64,000 bases of DNA from Piezodorus guildinii (Eukaryota > Arthropoda > Insecta > Hemiptera > Pentatomidae), in contig CM041297.1 of NCBI GenBank assembly GCA_023052935.1, forward strand, positions 9,459,327 to 9,523,326. The letters run 5' to 3'. Below are positions 10,615 to 22,004 of the stretch, one piece after another. Position 1 is the stretch's first letter. Each line of letters opens with the position of its first letter. A program made the position numbers and the translations under genes. A model generated the notes under the pieces. The model was not told the origin of the DNA. It saw nothing but the letters and a program-made list of their open reading frames with translations, and made no database searches.

Positions 10615-11956
10615 CTTATTCTGATTCACAAAAAAGGACCGAGGACGGATTGTAACAACTATCGTGGGATCTCTCTTCTCCCAGTATGCTATAAAATATT
10701 CTCGTCAATACTGATTAGCCGAATCACGGAATACGCTGAGGAAATTATCGGAGACTATCAATGTGGTTTTAGGCGGAATCGCTCGACTATTGATCAAATA
10801 TTTTCCTTACGTCAAATATTAGAGAAGAAGCTGGAATACAACGGTGTAGTACATCAACTCTATATCGATTTTAAAAAGGCTTATGATTCCATAGACCGTC
10901 AGAAGCTATATAACATCATGATTAAACAGGGAATGACTAGAAAGTTAGTAAACCTAGTAGAGATGTGTTTGTTCGAAACATTTCATAAAGTTAGAATCGG
11001 TCATAATTACTCCGAGAGATTTGAGATGCGATCGGGTTTGAAACAGGGTGACTCCCTTTTCCCTGTTTTTTTAATATAGCTTTAGAATATGTCACAGAAA
11101 AGGTGATGTGTACCGAGAAAGGCTTAAATATGGGTGACAAGATTCCGGTTCCGATGATTTGGTACTACTAGGTGAAGACACGGAAACCTTACAACTAAAT
11201 ACAAGTGTGTTAATAAAAAACGGTAAACAAATAGGTCTCGAATTAAATACCGATAAGACGAAATATATGATTAGTAGCAGAAATGGTGGCGATCTTGATA
11301 ATATTAATATTTCAGGGCATACTTTTGATACGTAGAGAAATTCAAGTATTTAGGTTCAATGATTACAAGAAAAAAATGAAATCCAGGAAGAAATAAAGTC
11401 CCTGTTAAAGGTGGGAAATGCGTGTTATTATTCAGTTGCTAAATTACTTAGCTCGCGGCTTCTGTCTAAAAACTTAAAGGTTAGAATTTCTAAAACTATT
11501 ATTCTTCCAACGGTTCTTTACGGATGTGAAACGTGGCCGCTTACTTTAAAGGATGAACAACGGCTTAAGGTTTTCGAAAATAAGGTACTGCGTAAAATAT
11601 TTGGTCCGAAGAGAGATGAGGCCACTGGGGAGTTTAGAAGGTTGCACAACGCGGAATTGCGGAGTTTGCACCCTGTGAATATAATTGAGTTGATAGCATC
11701 GCGGAGACTCAAATGGGCGCGTAAAGTTGTTGGGCTCGGTGAGGAACGGATTCCGAGAAAGTTGGTATTCGCTGAACCGACTGGTAGGCGCATGAAAGGT
11801 AGGCCGAAGCGTCGATGGGAGGATTGCATTAAGGCTGATCTCGGGGGCTTGGGCTTGACCGGCGAACATTGGACGAGTCTGTGCAGGCGAAGTTTGGTGG
11901 TATCGGCATCGAACCTTCGGGTTAGGTAAGCCTATTATTATTATTATTATTATTAT
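10615..11956 (+). mobile_element. RTE-type LINE, 5'-truncated, with ATT tail
   Basis: The 5' part decodes to reverse transcriptase blocks (NNYRGISLL, YQCGFRRNRSTIDQIF, LYIDFKKAYDS, SGLKQGDS). Frameshifts follow near 11060 and 11145. Where the sister copy at 37942-39055 has GYADDLVLLG, about 10 bases are missing here, so the catalytic box is destroyed. The C-terminal ORF (11411-11929) is intact. The copy ends with an (ATT)n tail at 11933-11956, typical of RTE-like elements. Confidence 0.85.
11411..11929 (+). pseudogene. RTE-type polymerase C-terminal ORF
   Basis: 172 residues downstream of the reverse transcriptase core, with VLYGCETWPLTLKDEQRL, a GRRMKGRPKRRWEDCI block and an ending VVSASNLRVR. 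The block R-x-R-W-x-D-x-[IV] is a usual landmark of the end of RTE polymerases. It cannot act alone because the catalytic part upstream is broken. Confidence 0.75.
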
Positions 11957-12115
11957 GGGGAAATACATCTTATGTTTTCATTAAATACCATTGTGACTTG
12001 TATCAGACTTCTCTATTTTTTGTGTAATTTTTCTATGGAATCGATGATTTTTGTATATTTATTCCTATAAGAGCTACATGCAAGAGATCATGCCATGCTA
12101 TAATGGCAATTATAT
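11957..12115. other. Spacer between LINE fragments
   Basis: AT-rich, no feature seen. Confidence 0.3.
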
Positions 12116-12510
12116 ATGATATCCGCAGACAGCAGTAGCCAATTTCATATGTTTTATGCAAAACTGGATCCTGAAATAGCTATTTCCTGCATCCACCACA
12201 AACTTAGTCTTTATAATAAATCTCTGATATTTAAAGCAAGAGGAGAACTGATGGGACTTGTCAGCCATGGAGGAGGGATAGGATACCTACCTTTGCTATG
12301 TGCAACCTTAATGTGCCAGAGGATACCTACCACTTTGTGACAGTATGTCCTGTCTCAAAGGAGTTCAGGATGAAATACTTAGGGAAATATAAGCTAACTC
12401 CAGAAGAGGTAATAGATAGATTAAATGGGCTAGATTGGGTTAAATTTACATCATATTTAAATAAATCATTCAAATACAGACATTTTTTGGTCCAGCATTT
12501 TAATTATTAA
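12116..12510 (+). pseudogene. LINE C-terminal fragment with Cys/His knuckle
   Basis: Two overlapping frames (12116-12340 and 12298-12510) suggest a frameshift near 12300. The second holds MCNLNVPEDTYHFVTVCP, the C...H....C part of the knuckle found at the end of several insect LINE polymerases, then a typical YLNG-like segment (DRLNGLDWVKF). The first Cys of the usual pair is not visible. Repeat E starts just after the stop. Confidence 0.6.
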
Positions 12511-12535
12511 AGTTTTACATTTTAATTATCAATAA

Positions 12536-13432
12536 AAATCTGGTGCGGGCAACACACGACTTTCACTTACCTCCATTTTTAAAATCAATGAAAGAATTTT
12601 CAAAAACAGTTAGAGATAAAAATACGTGAAACTACTAAGGAATTAATTAAATTGAATTTCTATAGAAACATGTGTTTTATTAAAAAATCTATTATATTAT
12701 TATCTAAAATAATCAGCTAGTTTTATGTTCATTTTATCACTCTCTATTAACTTTTAAAAGCTTGTGTATGAGATAATATTTTTTCTAAAACCTTTAGCTT
12801 TCCAACGGTATAACATACATGTATATTACAGCTCTTATGTTTAAAAACGAAAAATTGCATTAAAAAAATATTTTTTCTGTTTCCTCCTTTAGTTGGGTAT
12901 CGAATTTATTCTATTTATATATTTACCTGTTTTTCATCAGCGTTAACAAGATAATCTAGTTATTATTATTGAATCTACAAAACTAAAGGTAGTTTAGAGG
13001 AAGAAATTTTGAAATATCGGTATTTAAGCCCTGTCAAACCATTTTAATCAGAATAAAACCTACATGATATCAAAGCCTATTAAATTTTACATCGATATAG
13101 CGAGTTTAATCAAAATCGTCTAAACTGTTTTTGAGAAAATCGAAAAAAGGTGCAAAATGCATGGTATAAAGTGCCTCTTCAGGTAAGCTCATTTTGATGA
13201 AAAAATGTTTGTCACGTCTCGGGCGTATAGTTATCTTAAATATGAAATATCAGTTTCATAGGACTTACCGTTTCCGCCCGGGAGTTAACACACACACATA
13301 CCTTTTTGCGGGGCTTGGACTCAAGGGACCCTAAAACGTGTATTTCCGTTGAAAACTGGTATTCGAAAAATTTCACGATCGCAATACTTCCCCTTACTAT
13401 ATATAGTAAGTAAAAGTAAAAATAAATCGTAA
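12536..13432 (+). repeat. Repeat E copy, best full-length example
   Basis: Starts TCTGGTGCGGGCAACACACG, then ACTTTCACTTACCTCC. It runs about 900 bp through the shared blocks CTTTAGCTTTCCAACGGTAT, TTTTTCATCAGCGTTAACAA, GCATGGTATAAAGTG and TCTCGGGCGTATAGTT. It contains a short CA-rich microsatellite, and ends with a hairpin CTTACTATA/TATAGTAAG and GTAAAAGTAAAA. ACTTTCACTTAC at the left and GTAAGT(G/A)AAAGT at the right form subterminal inverted repeats. No protein is encoded. Confidence 0.85.
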
Positions 13433-14083
13433 CGTTACTAAAAATCATAATTTTTATTATCAAAACTGAAAAAAAAAGAAATAGGGGCAACTCGACAGAC
13501 GGCTTAATGCCATTGTCTTGTGGGCTTTGATTTAAAAAAATTAACCATTTATTCATTCATTCATTCATATAATGGTAATTAATTTCTTATTGTCTGTTGA
13601 TTAATTATTGCCGTTTTATTTTGTGTTTAACATTTCCTTCATATTTTCGTAGTATATTCTATTCCTTACCCAGCACCTATGCGTTGGATAATAAGATTAC
13701 TAATGTTTGAATATTTTGAACTGTAGTGTTCTAACTTCTACTCATTCAATAACTTTTTAATTAAGTAGCTTTTAAGCATTAAATACGTTGACCTATTGTT
13801 AAGATACGCTGCAAATTATTTCGCAATGGTTTATCATTACAAATAGCTATATTTCGCTATAACAATTTAGATAGGTGTTTACAAGCAATTAACAAATATG
13901 AAAAGTAATAAATTAATTAAAGGTAAATGTCCTGTCCCCACTGCTCATTTCAACCCTAAATTCTTTGTCATTTCTTGACCGATTTTAATGATTCTTTTGT
14001 TGTTTTGTAGGAAATTTAATTATCTTTCTATTGGATCTATTTTCTGTCCTTCTTGTCCCTCCTTATGTTCTTATCTTAAAGCA
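13433..14083. other. Unassigned DNA with a short shared repeat
   Basis: 13930-14050 shares GA.CGATTTTAATGATTCTTTT and TTGTAGGAAATTTA-type blocks with 33070-33150. Otherwise nothing is recognised. Confidence 0.35.
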
Positions 14084-15335
14084 TCGGGTTGTTTCACATG
14101 AAATGTCCGTTTTTATAGTTTCTGAAATACATAAAGGATTTTGCAGGTCTCTGTTGTTTTCTTCCGAATGTTTACATATTTAAAGTAAACAGTTACTAAT
14201 CCTCTACCTTTGTATTATAAACATTAGCTTCCCAATCAATTACCCACTTCTTATTATACCTCCAAATATGAACATGGATACACGCGATTTTCGAGTAATA
14301 TTTTTGTACGAGTTTAAACTCGGCCATTCAGCAGCTGAGGCCGCTAGAAATATTTGCAAGGCGTTTGGGGAAGGGAGTGTTAATGAACGGACCATTCGCC
14401 GTTGGTTTGCTAAGTTTTCAGCTGGCGATACCGACTTGGAAAAGTTGCCCCGAGGAAGACCTCCGTCCGTAATAGACAACGATGTCCTCCAACATACAGT
14501 AGAAGGAAACCCCTACCAAACAGTTAAAGGACTCTCAGCACAACTAAATGCAAGTGCATCTACCGTTTCCAGACATTTAAAGTGTATTGGGAAAGTAAAA
14601 AAGCTTGATACATGGGTACCTCATGATCTCACTGAGCGGCAGCAATTAAAACGCCATGAGACCTTCGTTTCTTTGCTCGCGAGGCAAAAAACAGAGCCTT
14701 TCCTTGAAAGAATAATTACCTGCGATGAAAAATGGATCGCATATGACAATAAGTGTCGGTCAGGGAGTGGTTGAACATCGACGAAACCCCGGGGAAAATG
14801 CCAAAACCGAATTTGCATCCCAAAAAGTTTGACAGTATGGTGGCCCCATGGCTGGGATAATTCATTATTCCTTTTTACCTAAGGGAAACCATTACCTCTA
14901 CAACGTACTGCAGTGAAATTGACCAAGTGCACACAAAATTATTTAAAAAACAACCTGGATTGGTAAATCGGAAGGGTCCTATACTCTTACACGACAACGC
15001 AAAAATGAAAGAAACGGGCTACGAAGTTCTTCCGCACCCACCATATTCTCCCCGATTTGTATCCAACAGATTACCACCTGTTCAGGAATTTAGACAACTT
15101 CGTCAAAGGAGAAACTTTTTGAAAATGATGATCAAGTGAATAGTGCGTTTTCAGATTTTGTTTCAATTCAAAGCTCAGAGTTTTTCAGTTCGGGGATAAA
15201 AAAGTTGGGTCACGTTGGGAAAAATGTGAAGAAAAAGAAGGTAAATAATTCGAATAAAATTATCTTGTTTTCATATCGTATTTTACATAAAAATCCTTTA
15301 CCTTGAAAACGGACATTTCATGTGACACAACCCAA
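14084..15335 (+). mobile_element. mariner element 1 (family M1), decayed
   Basis: About 1.25 kb between inverted ends: left TCGGGTTGTTTCACATGAAA, right the complement of TTGGGTTGTGTCACATGAAA. A TA dinucleotide follows the right end at 15336. Length and TA context fit mariner. The transposase is broken after the first catalytic block, so the copy is non-autonomous. A shorter copy of the same family is at 51523-52233. Confidence 0.9.
14268..14774 (+). pseudogene. mariner transposase, N-terminal part (M1)
   Basis: 168 residues with the mariner HTH pair (region 5-120), the WVPHDL linker block at about residue 120, and ITCDEKW carrying the first catalytic Asp. Then a frame break ends it. Downstream pieces at 14927-15139 keep LLHDNA (second Asp) and YSPRF where YSPDL is expected; a deletion joins HDNA directly to KMKETGYEVL, removing about ten residues. 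The third Asp is not readable. The copy is inactive. Confidence 0.85.
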
Positions 15336-15337
15336 TA

Positions 15338-15959
15338 TACTCAAGTTAGAGGTTGATGGATCTAATTTCGTGACAGTACAATCCATTCACTTTATCCTTT
15401 GACACCTTGACGTATCCAGCGAGGTGTATTATTTTATACTAGAACAAAAGTAATTTCTCTAAAAAAGGAAAAATGGTTCTGACCATGTTCTGGTTGGAAG
15501 AACCATTAAACCGCAAATACACCTCAACAGGAACCTAAGAGATGGACAAAAGGAAAAATACGACTATTTCAGCGACACTCGAACGTAACAAGCTGTCAAG
15601 AAGAAGGAATAAAGAAATATTACAAATCCCTTTTAATTTCATCTTGAAAAACAATCGGCTAAAAAGGTTTGCTATGAGTTACAAAGTTTATGTCACTTGT
15701 TTTATCGGAGTGTTTTTATTTCTCTTAGAATGGTCACGTTGGCGGCAAGACATGCTTCAGTAATAGGCTGAAGGGTTTTACGTAATGCGATAGACAGTAG
15801 CTGCTGACCGAATCCGTTTTTATTATCAGAATCACGGATTATGCTTTCGGATTATCTAATTAAATATGGCTTTATGGGCCGATTACGAATTATCAACTAT
15901 AAAAGTATCTGATAGTAGGTATAATATTTGTTTAAAGAAGAATGGCATCAAGTACGTAA
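15338..15959. other. Unassigned DNA
   Basis: Contains a 73-codon open frame at 15542-15763 with no recognisable domain. No repeat partner was noticed. Confidence 0.3.
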
Positions 15960-15971
15960 AAGAATGAATAA

Positions 15972-16394
15972 TAATATAATAATAATAATAATAATATGGC
16001 TTAGCGAAACCCGAAGGTTCGATGCCGATACCACCAAAATCTGTCCACACAGACTCGTCCAATGTTCATCGTTCAAGCCCAAGCCCCTGAGATCAGCCTT
16101 TACGCAATCCTCCCATATACGCTTCGGCCTACCTTTCCGACGTCTACCAGTCGGATCAGCGAATACCAACTTTCTCGGAATCCGTTCCTCTTCGAGCCCA
16201 ACAACTTTACTCGTCCATTTGAGTCTTTGCGATGCTATCAACTCAATTATATTCACAGGATACAAGTTCCGCAATTCCGCGTTGTGCAACCTTCTAAACT
16301 TCCCAGTGCCTCATCTCTCTCCGGACGAAATATTTTACGCAGTACTTTATTTTCTAAAACCTTAAGCCTTTGTTCATCCTTCAAAGTAAGCGGC
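15972..16394 (-). mobile_element. RTE-type LINE 3' fragment with TSD
   Basis: Minus-strand copy starting with an ATT-type tail and reading the RTE C-terminus in reverse. AAGAATGAATAA occurs on both sides (15960-15971 and 16395-16406), a 12-bp target-site duplication. The 5' truncation and TSD show insertion by target-primed reverse transcription. Confidence 0.85.
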
Positions 16395-16434
16395 AAGAAT
16401 GAATAAGTATAAAACTAAAAAACTATAATAACTA

Positions 16435-16572
16435 ATAGACTTCAACCGAATACCGAAGTTCGATGCCACCACCAATGATCGCCGTTCAACCCCACAACCC
16501 GAGATCAGACGCCAGTCAGTTCAGTGAATACGAACTTTTTGTGAATCCTTTCCTCACTGACCTCTTGATAAT
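16435..16572 (-). mobile_element. Degenerate RTE fragment
   Basis: Reads CCGAAGTTCGATGCC.CCACC, CCCGAGATCAG and GTGAATACGAACTTT as decayed versions of the RTE 3' region. It lies head to head with the plus-strand copy that follows. Confidence 0.5.
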
Positions 16573-16613
16573 TTTTTTTTTTTTAATAGTATTTCATAAC
16601 CATGTATTTAGGT

Positions 16614-17136
16614 TCAATGATAACAAAAAAAAGGTGGGAAATGCGTGTTATTATTCAGTTGCAAATTACTTAGCTCGCGGCTTTCTATCTAAAAACTTAA
16701 AGGTTAAATTTATAAAACTATTATTCTTCCGACGGTTCTTTACGGATGTGAAACGTGGCCGCTTACTTTGAAGGATGAACAACGGTTTTTCGAAAATGAG
16801 CTACTGCCCTAAAATATTTGTCCGAAGAGAGATGAGGCCACTGGGCAGATTAGAAGGTTGCACAACGCGGAATTGCAGAGTTTGTTCCTGTGAATATAAT
16901 TGAGTTGATAGCATCGCGGAGACTCAAAAGTTGTTGGGCTCGGCGAGGAACGGATTCCGAGAAAGTTGGTATTCGCTGAACCGACTGGTAGGCGTCCGAA
17001 AGGTAGGCCGAAGCGTCGATGGGAGGATTGCATTAAGGCTGATCTCGAGGGCTTGACCGGCGAACATCGGATGAGTCTGTGCAGGCGAATTTTGGTGGTA
17101 TCGGCCATCGAGTTCGGTAAGCCTATTATTATTATT
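16614..17136 (+). mobile_element. RTE-type LINE 3' fragment with TSD
   Basis: Covers the last part of the polymerase plus an ATT tail. ATTTCATAACCAT is present on both sides (16601-16613, 17137-17149), a 13-bp target-site duplication. The ORF has several small deletions. Confidence 0.85.
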
Positions 17137-17227
17137 ATTTCATAACCATATCTTCCTACCAAACAATTAATAAAGACCTTCAAGCTGGGTCGAAAAGATG
17201 ATCCGAAATAAATATTTTATACTACAC

Positions 17228-18190
17228 TAGTGACCCACCTTCTGCTTCGCGCGGGTGCAATTTGAATGAGATGTCATTTATGTTAAGAAAATCTCTGTCT
17301 GACCGATTTAGAGTTTATCGCTTTTTGAGTTTTTTAGTTTTTAGTTAAAGAAACAATTAGCAAGAAAATATGTTTTATTTTATAACGTCTATTCATTATT
17401 GTATTTAACTATCGGCAGAAATGAAAAAAAATAGTCAAAATTAGTTCATTTTATTGGTTTTCTACTTTAAAGTAACAGCTAACGGAAAATTTAATTTTTC
17501 CATTATATGAAAACTTGATTGTATGTATTATAAAACAACAGAAATAAGAACGATTAATAATATAAAATATTTCAAATGAAATTTTTAAATTGCTTCTTAA
17601 AAGTTAAATTAAGTTACCATAGGTATCCCATAGGAACAGTGAAAAATCTGTTTTCATAAAATAGTATTGGATTTAAAATGATTAATAACATTAGTTCATA
17701 GATTTATAAATCTGTCTTACCATACTAATTTATTTATACCATAACTTATAAATCTTACCATTTATTTTAACATCTTAGTTACAATTCGGTATGTAGTAAT
17801 TTTTCTAAAATCTTTTGTGTTAAATGAAAGAATATAACTTGCACGATCCTGTACATTTAACTATTATAACCTCCCTTTTTACCAAAAACACATGTCCATA
17901 AGTTTATGGACTTGCTACAACTTCATATTAACTTGTAAGATTTATTTTATTTCATATCAACTTTTCTAAAATTATGCGCTTTCCAGCGGTATATTATAGG
18001 TATATGTTACAATAATACTTTTATTTCAGGAATTATTTTTTTAATGACTAATTTAGAAAAAAAAATATTTTTCCCGTTTAAAGAAAAGCTAAATTACAAT
18101 ATATTTTCCTCATAAACCTTCAGGAAAGAATATCGTAAATAAAAGTGAAAACCGTATCAAAACCCGTCTTGTGGATTAAAAAGAGTTAGC
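17228..18190 (+). repeat. Diverged composite of repeats F and E
   Basis: The start CTAGTGACCCACCTTCTGCT then TCGCGCGGGTGCAA resembles the CTAG ends of Helitron-like repeats read backwards. Repeat F landmarks follow (GAGTTTATCGCTTT, TAACGTCTATTCATTATTG), then old E landmarks (TTTCTAAAATTATGCGCTTT, CCAGCGGTATATTATAGGTA). It is more diverged than the other copies. Confidence 0.5.
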
Positions 18191-18210
18191 GGAAACCAAA
18201 ATCGCGTTAT

Positions 18211-18211
<1 letters not shown>

Positions 18212-18256
<45 letters not shown>
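18212..18256. repeat. (TA)n microsatellite
   Basis: About 45 bp of alternating TA. Confidence 0.95.
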
Positions 18257-18259
<3 letters not shown>

Positions 18260-18527
18260 ATTCTTAAAGAAAGTAGACTTTAGACGATTCTAAAATAGTA
18301 GTTTATTATTGATAAAAATATACAAAAGTAGATACATACAAACAGATTGAACATATAAACAACTTACCTAAAATAGTAGAATTGAATAAAAAGTCCCTTT
18401 CTACTCTATCTAGAAGTTAACCGTCAGAGATCACATGAAACCTACCTAATGTTTAAAAACACATGTGATCTACTTTGTCACTATGGTAAATGGCGACACT
18501 ATCTACAACTAAATTATAATTGTAATT

Positions 18528-18528
<1 letters not shown>
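18257..18528. other. Unassigned DNA between TA arrays
   Basis: Contains a short inverted repeat, GATCACATG (about 18429) against CATGTGATC (about 18471). No coding signal. Confidence 0.3.

Positions 18529-18596
<68 letters not shown>
18529..18596. repeat. (TA)n microsatellite
   Basis: About 68 bp of alternating AT directly abutting the left end of a foldback repeat. Confidence 0.95.
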
Positions 18597-18599
<3 letters not shown>

Positions 18600-18871
18600 T
18601 TTCTGTTGTTCTCAGGTTTCAGTCAATGAATAAACAATTTTATCTATGCGACGTTTCGAGAATTTATTGTTCTCATAATCATGCAATTTGGACAAAATAG
18701 TGTCCTAATTAGACATGTTTAGAGTGTTCTTTCAAAGTTTGTAGGCTAAACATGTCTAATTAAGAACACTATTTTTCAAAATTGCATGATTATGAGAACA
18801 ATAAATCCTCGAAACGTCACATAGATAAAATTGTTTATTCATTGACTGAAACCTGAGAACAACAGAAACTT
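18597..18871. repeat. 275-bp foldback with hammerhead-like relics
   Basis: AAGTTTCTGTTGTTCTCAGG at the left is mirrored by the complement ending AACAGAAACTT at 18871. The arms stay complementary to a loop at 18722-18746. Each arm carries ATGATTATGAGAACAATAAA then a CTCGAAACGTC block. This resembles a hammerhead core with stem II (GAGAA/TTCTC) and GAAACGTC, but the CTGATGA box is altered to ATGATTA. (TA)n arrays border both ends. Confidence 0.8.
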
Positions 18872-18906
18872 AAATTATCAACAGTAGAACTTAAACTGAT
18901 CAAACA

Positions 18907-18908
<2 letters not shown>

Positions 18909-18954
<46 letters not shown>
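18909..18954. repeat. (TA)n microsatellite
   Basis: About 45 bp of alternating TA. Confidence 0.95.
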
Positions 18955-18957
<3 letters not shown>

Positions 18958-18984
18958 AGGTTTTAAGTTTTAGTGATTTTAATT

Positions 18985-19401
18985 GTAAATCGGAGTAGAG
19001 CTATGGGGCTCTACCAAACCATCAATATCTTCTCGTATCCAATCCTTACAATCCAAAATCCTTCGTAAAATCCTTAACGCTCCTTACTTTGTCACGAATA
19101 AGCTCATCCATAAAGACCTTAATATCCCATATGTTACTGAATTAGCCCGAACCAGATATCAATCATTCCATGAAAAACTCCATTTCCACTCTAATCCACT
19201 AGTTTCTATCCTATCATCCTCTTCGATTCCTGATAATCCTCCGAGGCGTCTGAAAAGAAGATGTCCCCGAGACCTTCTAGTTTAAAATATTTTCAGAGTG
19301 CTGCCGATGGGTGGCATCTCTTCATGTATTTCATGTTAGAGTACTATATCCATCACATTTACTTGTTGTATATAATTATACAGTTGTAAATATCAATAAA
19401 T
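18985..19401 (+). mobile_element. Jockey LINE, family A, 3' fragment
   Basis: The plus strand decodes to the polymerase tail (GVELWGSTKPSN-like start, a SKILRKILNAPYFVTN-like block, ending near PPRRLKRRCPRDLLV), then a 3' UTR ending CAGTTGTAAATATCAATAAA. The same 3' end is seen at 26406, 30557, 31136, 44160, 54566 and 57437. It lies tail to tail with the next LINE. Confidence 0.8.
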
Positions 19402-20337
19402 ATGTTTTTTTTTAGAAACAATTCTTTATTGAACAATATTACAATCTGTCCAATTTAGGACATTTTTAATAGGGATAAAGTACAACATTCATACTGCATT
19501 CACACGATATATACAAAACAATAAATTAATATAATAATAAAACAATATAAATAAATACAAAACAAAATCAATAAAAATATATACAAAAGTCACTCATACC
19601 TATATACAATTCACAAGCATACACCACGTGAGTGGAGAATCTAGCCAATGCTAGAACTCCAATATACATTTTACAAGAGGTCTCGAGGCCACTGCCGTTT
19701 CAACCTTCTAGGAGGATGGTAAGGATGTGTGGAGCTGGATAAGGATTGAGCTAGGGGATTAGGGTGATGGATAAGGTTCTGATGGAATTTAGAGAATTTT
19801 AATGGTATAAGGTCTAAAATAAATGGAATATTTAGGTCGCGGTGTAAGGTATGGTTGGATACATAATAAGGAGCATTAACTATTGTTCGGAGGACTTTTG
19901 ATTGGAAGGATTGAATGCGTTTGATGTTAGAAAATTTGGCTGTCCCCCACAGTTCAAGTCCGTAGGTCCAGATAGGTTTCAGTACCGTCTTGTATATTAG
20001 CAGTTTGTTCTCGATAGATAATTTAGAATTTCTGTTCAGTAGTCTGTATAATTGTCCAAATCGTCGATTAAGTTCTTGTCGTTTAAGTCTAGTATGTGGG
20101 TTCCAAGTTAGTCTTTTGTCCAGAAGGAAGCCAAGATACCGGACTGTGTCGGAGAAAGGAAGCGGAACGGAGTCAAAGAGAACTGAAGGGCAGGATTGTC
20201 TTCGAAGGGTAAAGGTGACATGTCTGCATTTGGATTGATTGACTTTGATTCTCCAGTTGTTACACCAGTCTTCAATTTGAGAAAGGTGTGTTTGGAGGCC
20301 TGTAGATGCAATTTCGGGATCTAAGTGAGAGAAATAT

Positions 20338-20341
<4 letters not shown>
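19402..20341 (-). mobile_element. Jockey-like LINE, family D, longest 3' fragment
   Basis: Minus-strand copy with a short A tail at 19402-19412. The minus strand decodes to reverse transcriptase thumb/tail: a WRIKVNQSKC-like block, then KRLTWNPHTRLKRQ, a PIWTYGLELWG-like block, and PPRRLKRQWPRDLL near the 3' end. It shares architecture with family A but is clearly another family. Frame is partly preserved. The 5' end is truncated at a long A run. Confidence 0.75.

Positions 20342-20426
<85 letters not shown>
20342..20426. repeat. Poly(A) run of about 85 bases
   Basis: An uninterrupted A run at the broken 5' side of the minus-strand LINE, followed by TA arrays. Confidence 0.9.
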
Positions 20427-20429
<3 letters not shown>

Positions 20430-20436
20430 TAAATAG

Positions 20437-20727
<291 letters not shown>

Positions 20728-21030
20728 GAACATATATAGGAAATTACTGGAGCCCTGTTTGGTGGGAACAGCCCCCCAGTTGCGGACAGCACAATAGTTT
20801 TTGAAACCGTGATTGATTCCCATTTTAAAACTTGCAAAATATGTCTCACGTTGGTTTCAATTATTTTGGGACCAACTTGAGTGCAGTCCTGCCTGCTCGG
20901 TTGTCAATCTTGACGACCGAGCCTGTGTAAATGCGCGCAAATTAAATTTAAATAAGAAATTGGAACGAACCGCTGGTATAGGGCTGCCCTAAGGTACAGC
21001 GGGGGGAAAGAAGGATAAAAAAAAAAAAAA
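20728..21030. other. Unassigned mixed-composition DNA
   Basis: About 300 bp of non-repetitive sequence between microsatellites. It includes the inverted pair GGTTGTC/GACGACC around 20898. No domain or family is recognised. Confidence 0.3.
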
Positions 21031-21047
21031 GAGAGAGAGAGAGAGAG

Positions 21048-21146
<99 letters not shown>

Positions 21147-21150
21147 GAGA
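21031..21150. repeat. (GA)n microsatellite
   Basis: About 110 bp of GA with one GTGTGTGT interruption near 21047. Open frames across it are low-complexity artefacts. Confidence 0.95.
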
Positions 21151-21842
21151 AGAAGAAGACACAGAAATCATTCAACATCCGACTTCAGTGGATCTCCTTT
21201 CTCTCTCTCAACTTTTTCCAGATGTTTTCATATACCTTGTTGATGAAAATTAGCATATCAAAATTTAAGAAGTAGTTTTTCACGTCATTTGAAAATAACA
21301 GTTCTTAATTCTTTGTGCATTGTCATCGTATTACTAATTATAGGAATACCTTGACGAGATAGTTATTACTTTGTAAGGACAATGTTGAGTTCTCAAGACG
21401 ATGCCACGGAAGGATGGAGTGTCAATGATATCGTATTGTTTGAGTATGAAAAAAACTCTCTGAAGCCTAACCGTTGATTGATGGAATGAAGGTTTCCACT
21501 TGGCTTCATCGAACCTCACTATCACAACCGGAACAGCTACACAGCGAGGCAGTTAATTATTTCGCAGTCTCACCCAACGCTTTGATACCCGAGTCCCTGG
21601 CCGTTTTAAAACCATGGCCAGGAGAAATTAAATATTTACAGTTTCTTATTTTAAGAATATTCTATAAATTCAAGCCTCTCATGTCTTATTATAATATAAT
21701 GATTGGACAGCCAAAATGTACCTAATTTCGGTTCCAGAACTAAATCAGTGTGATAATTATAGCATTTACTAAAAAATCAATCTCCCCCACATATGTGATA
21801 AATATTGTATTTGATTATACATTAATAAACTCATTCGATATT
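21151..21842. other. Unassigned DNA
   Basis: Mixed composition, especially 21360-21620. Two short open frames (63 codons minus, 83 codons plus) overlap on opposite strands and match nothing I know. It could be single-copy host DNA. Confidence 0.3.
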
Positions 21843-21965
21843 GTTAACTGTTTTCATAATGATGGAGTTTTTGTTGACCGTTGAGAAATTAGATGAGGAA
21901 GATGGTTGGGGGTGCGGTCATAAAATAGAAACACACATTTAAAACAAGTTCTATTTTAATTATGT

Positions 21966-22004
21966 GCCGACGTTTCGGCCTACATTGTAGGCCTTCATCA
22001 GGGC
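21966..22004 (-). ncRNA. Hammerhead ribozyme-like core (left arm)
   Basis: On the minus strand, in order: GCC, CTGATGA (21995-22001), one extra A, an 8-bp stem II (GGCCTACA/TGTAGGCC, one-base loop), GAAA (21973-21976), then C and GTC (21969-21971), then GGC pairing with the first GCC. All conserved core bases are present. Stem III would be only the two-base AC/GU, possible in a dimer but not in a single molecule. Such minimal hammerheads are known in Penelope-like elements. Activity here is inference. Confidence 0.6.

Noticed and set aside
20948..21253. Four open frames of Ser-Leu, Arg-Glu repeats
   Set aside because: Frames across a GA microsatellite.
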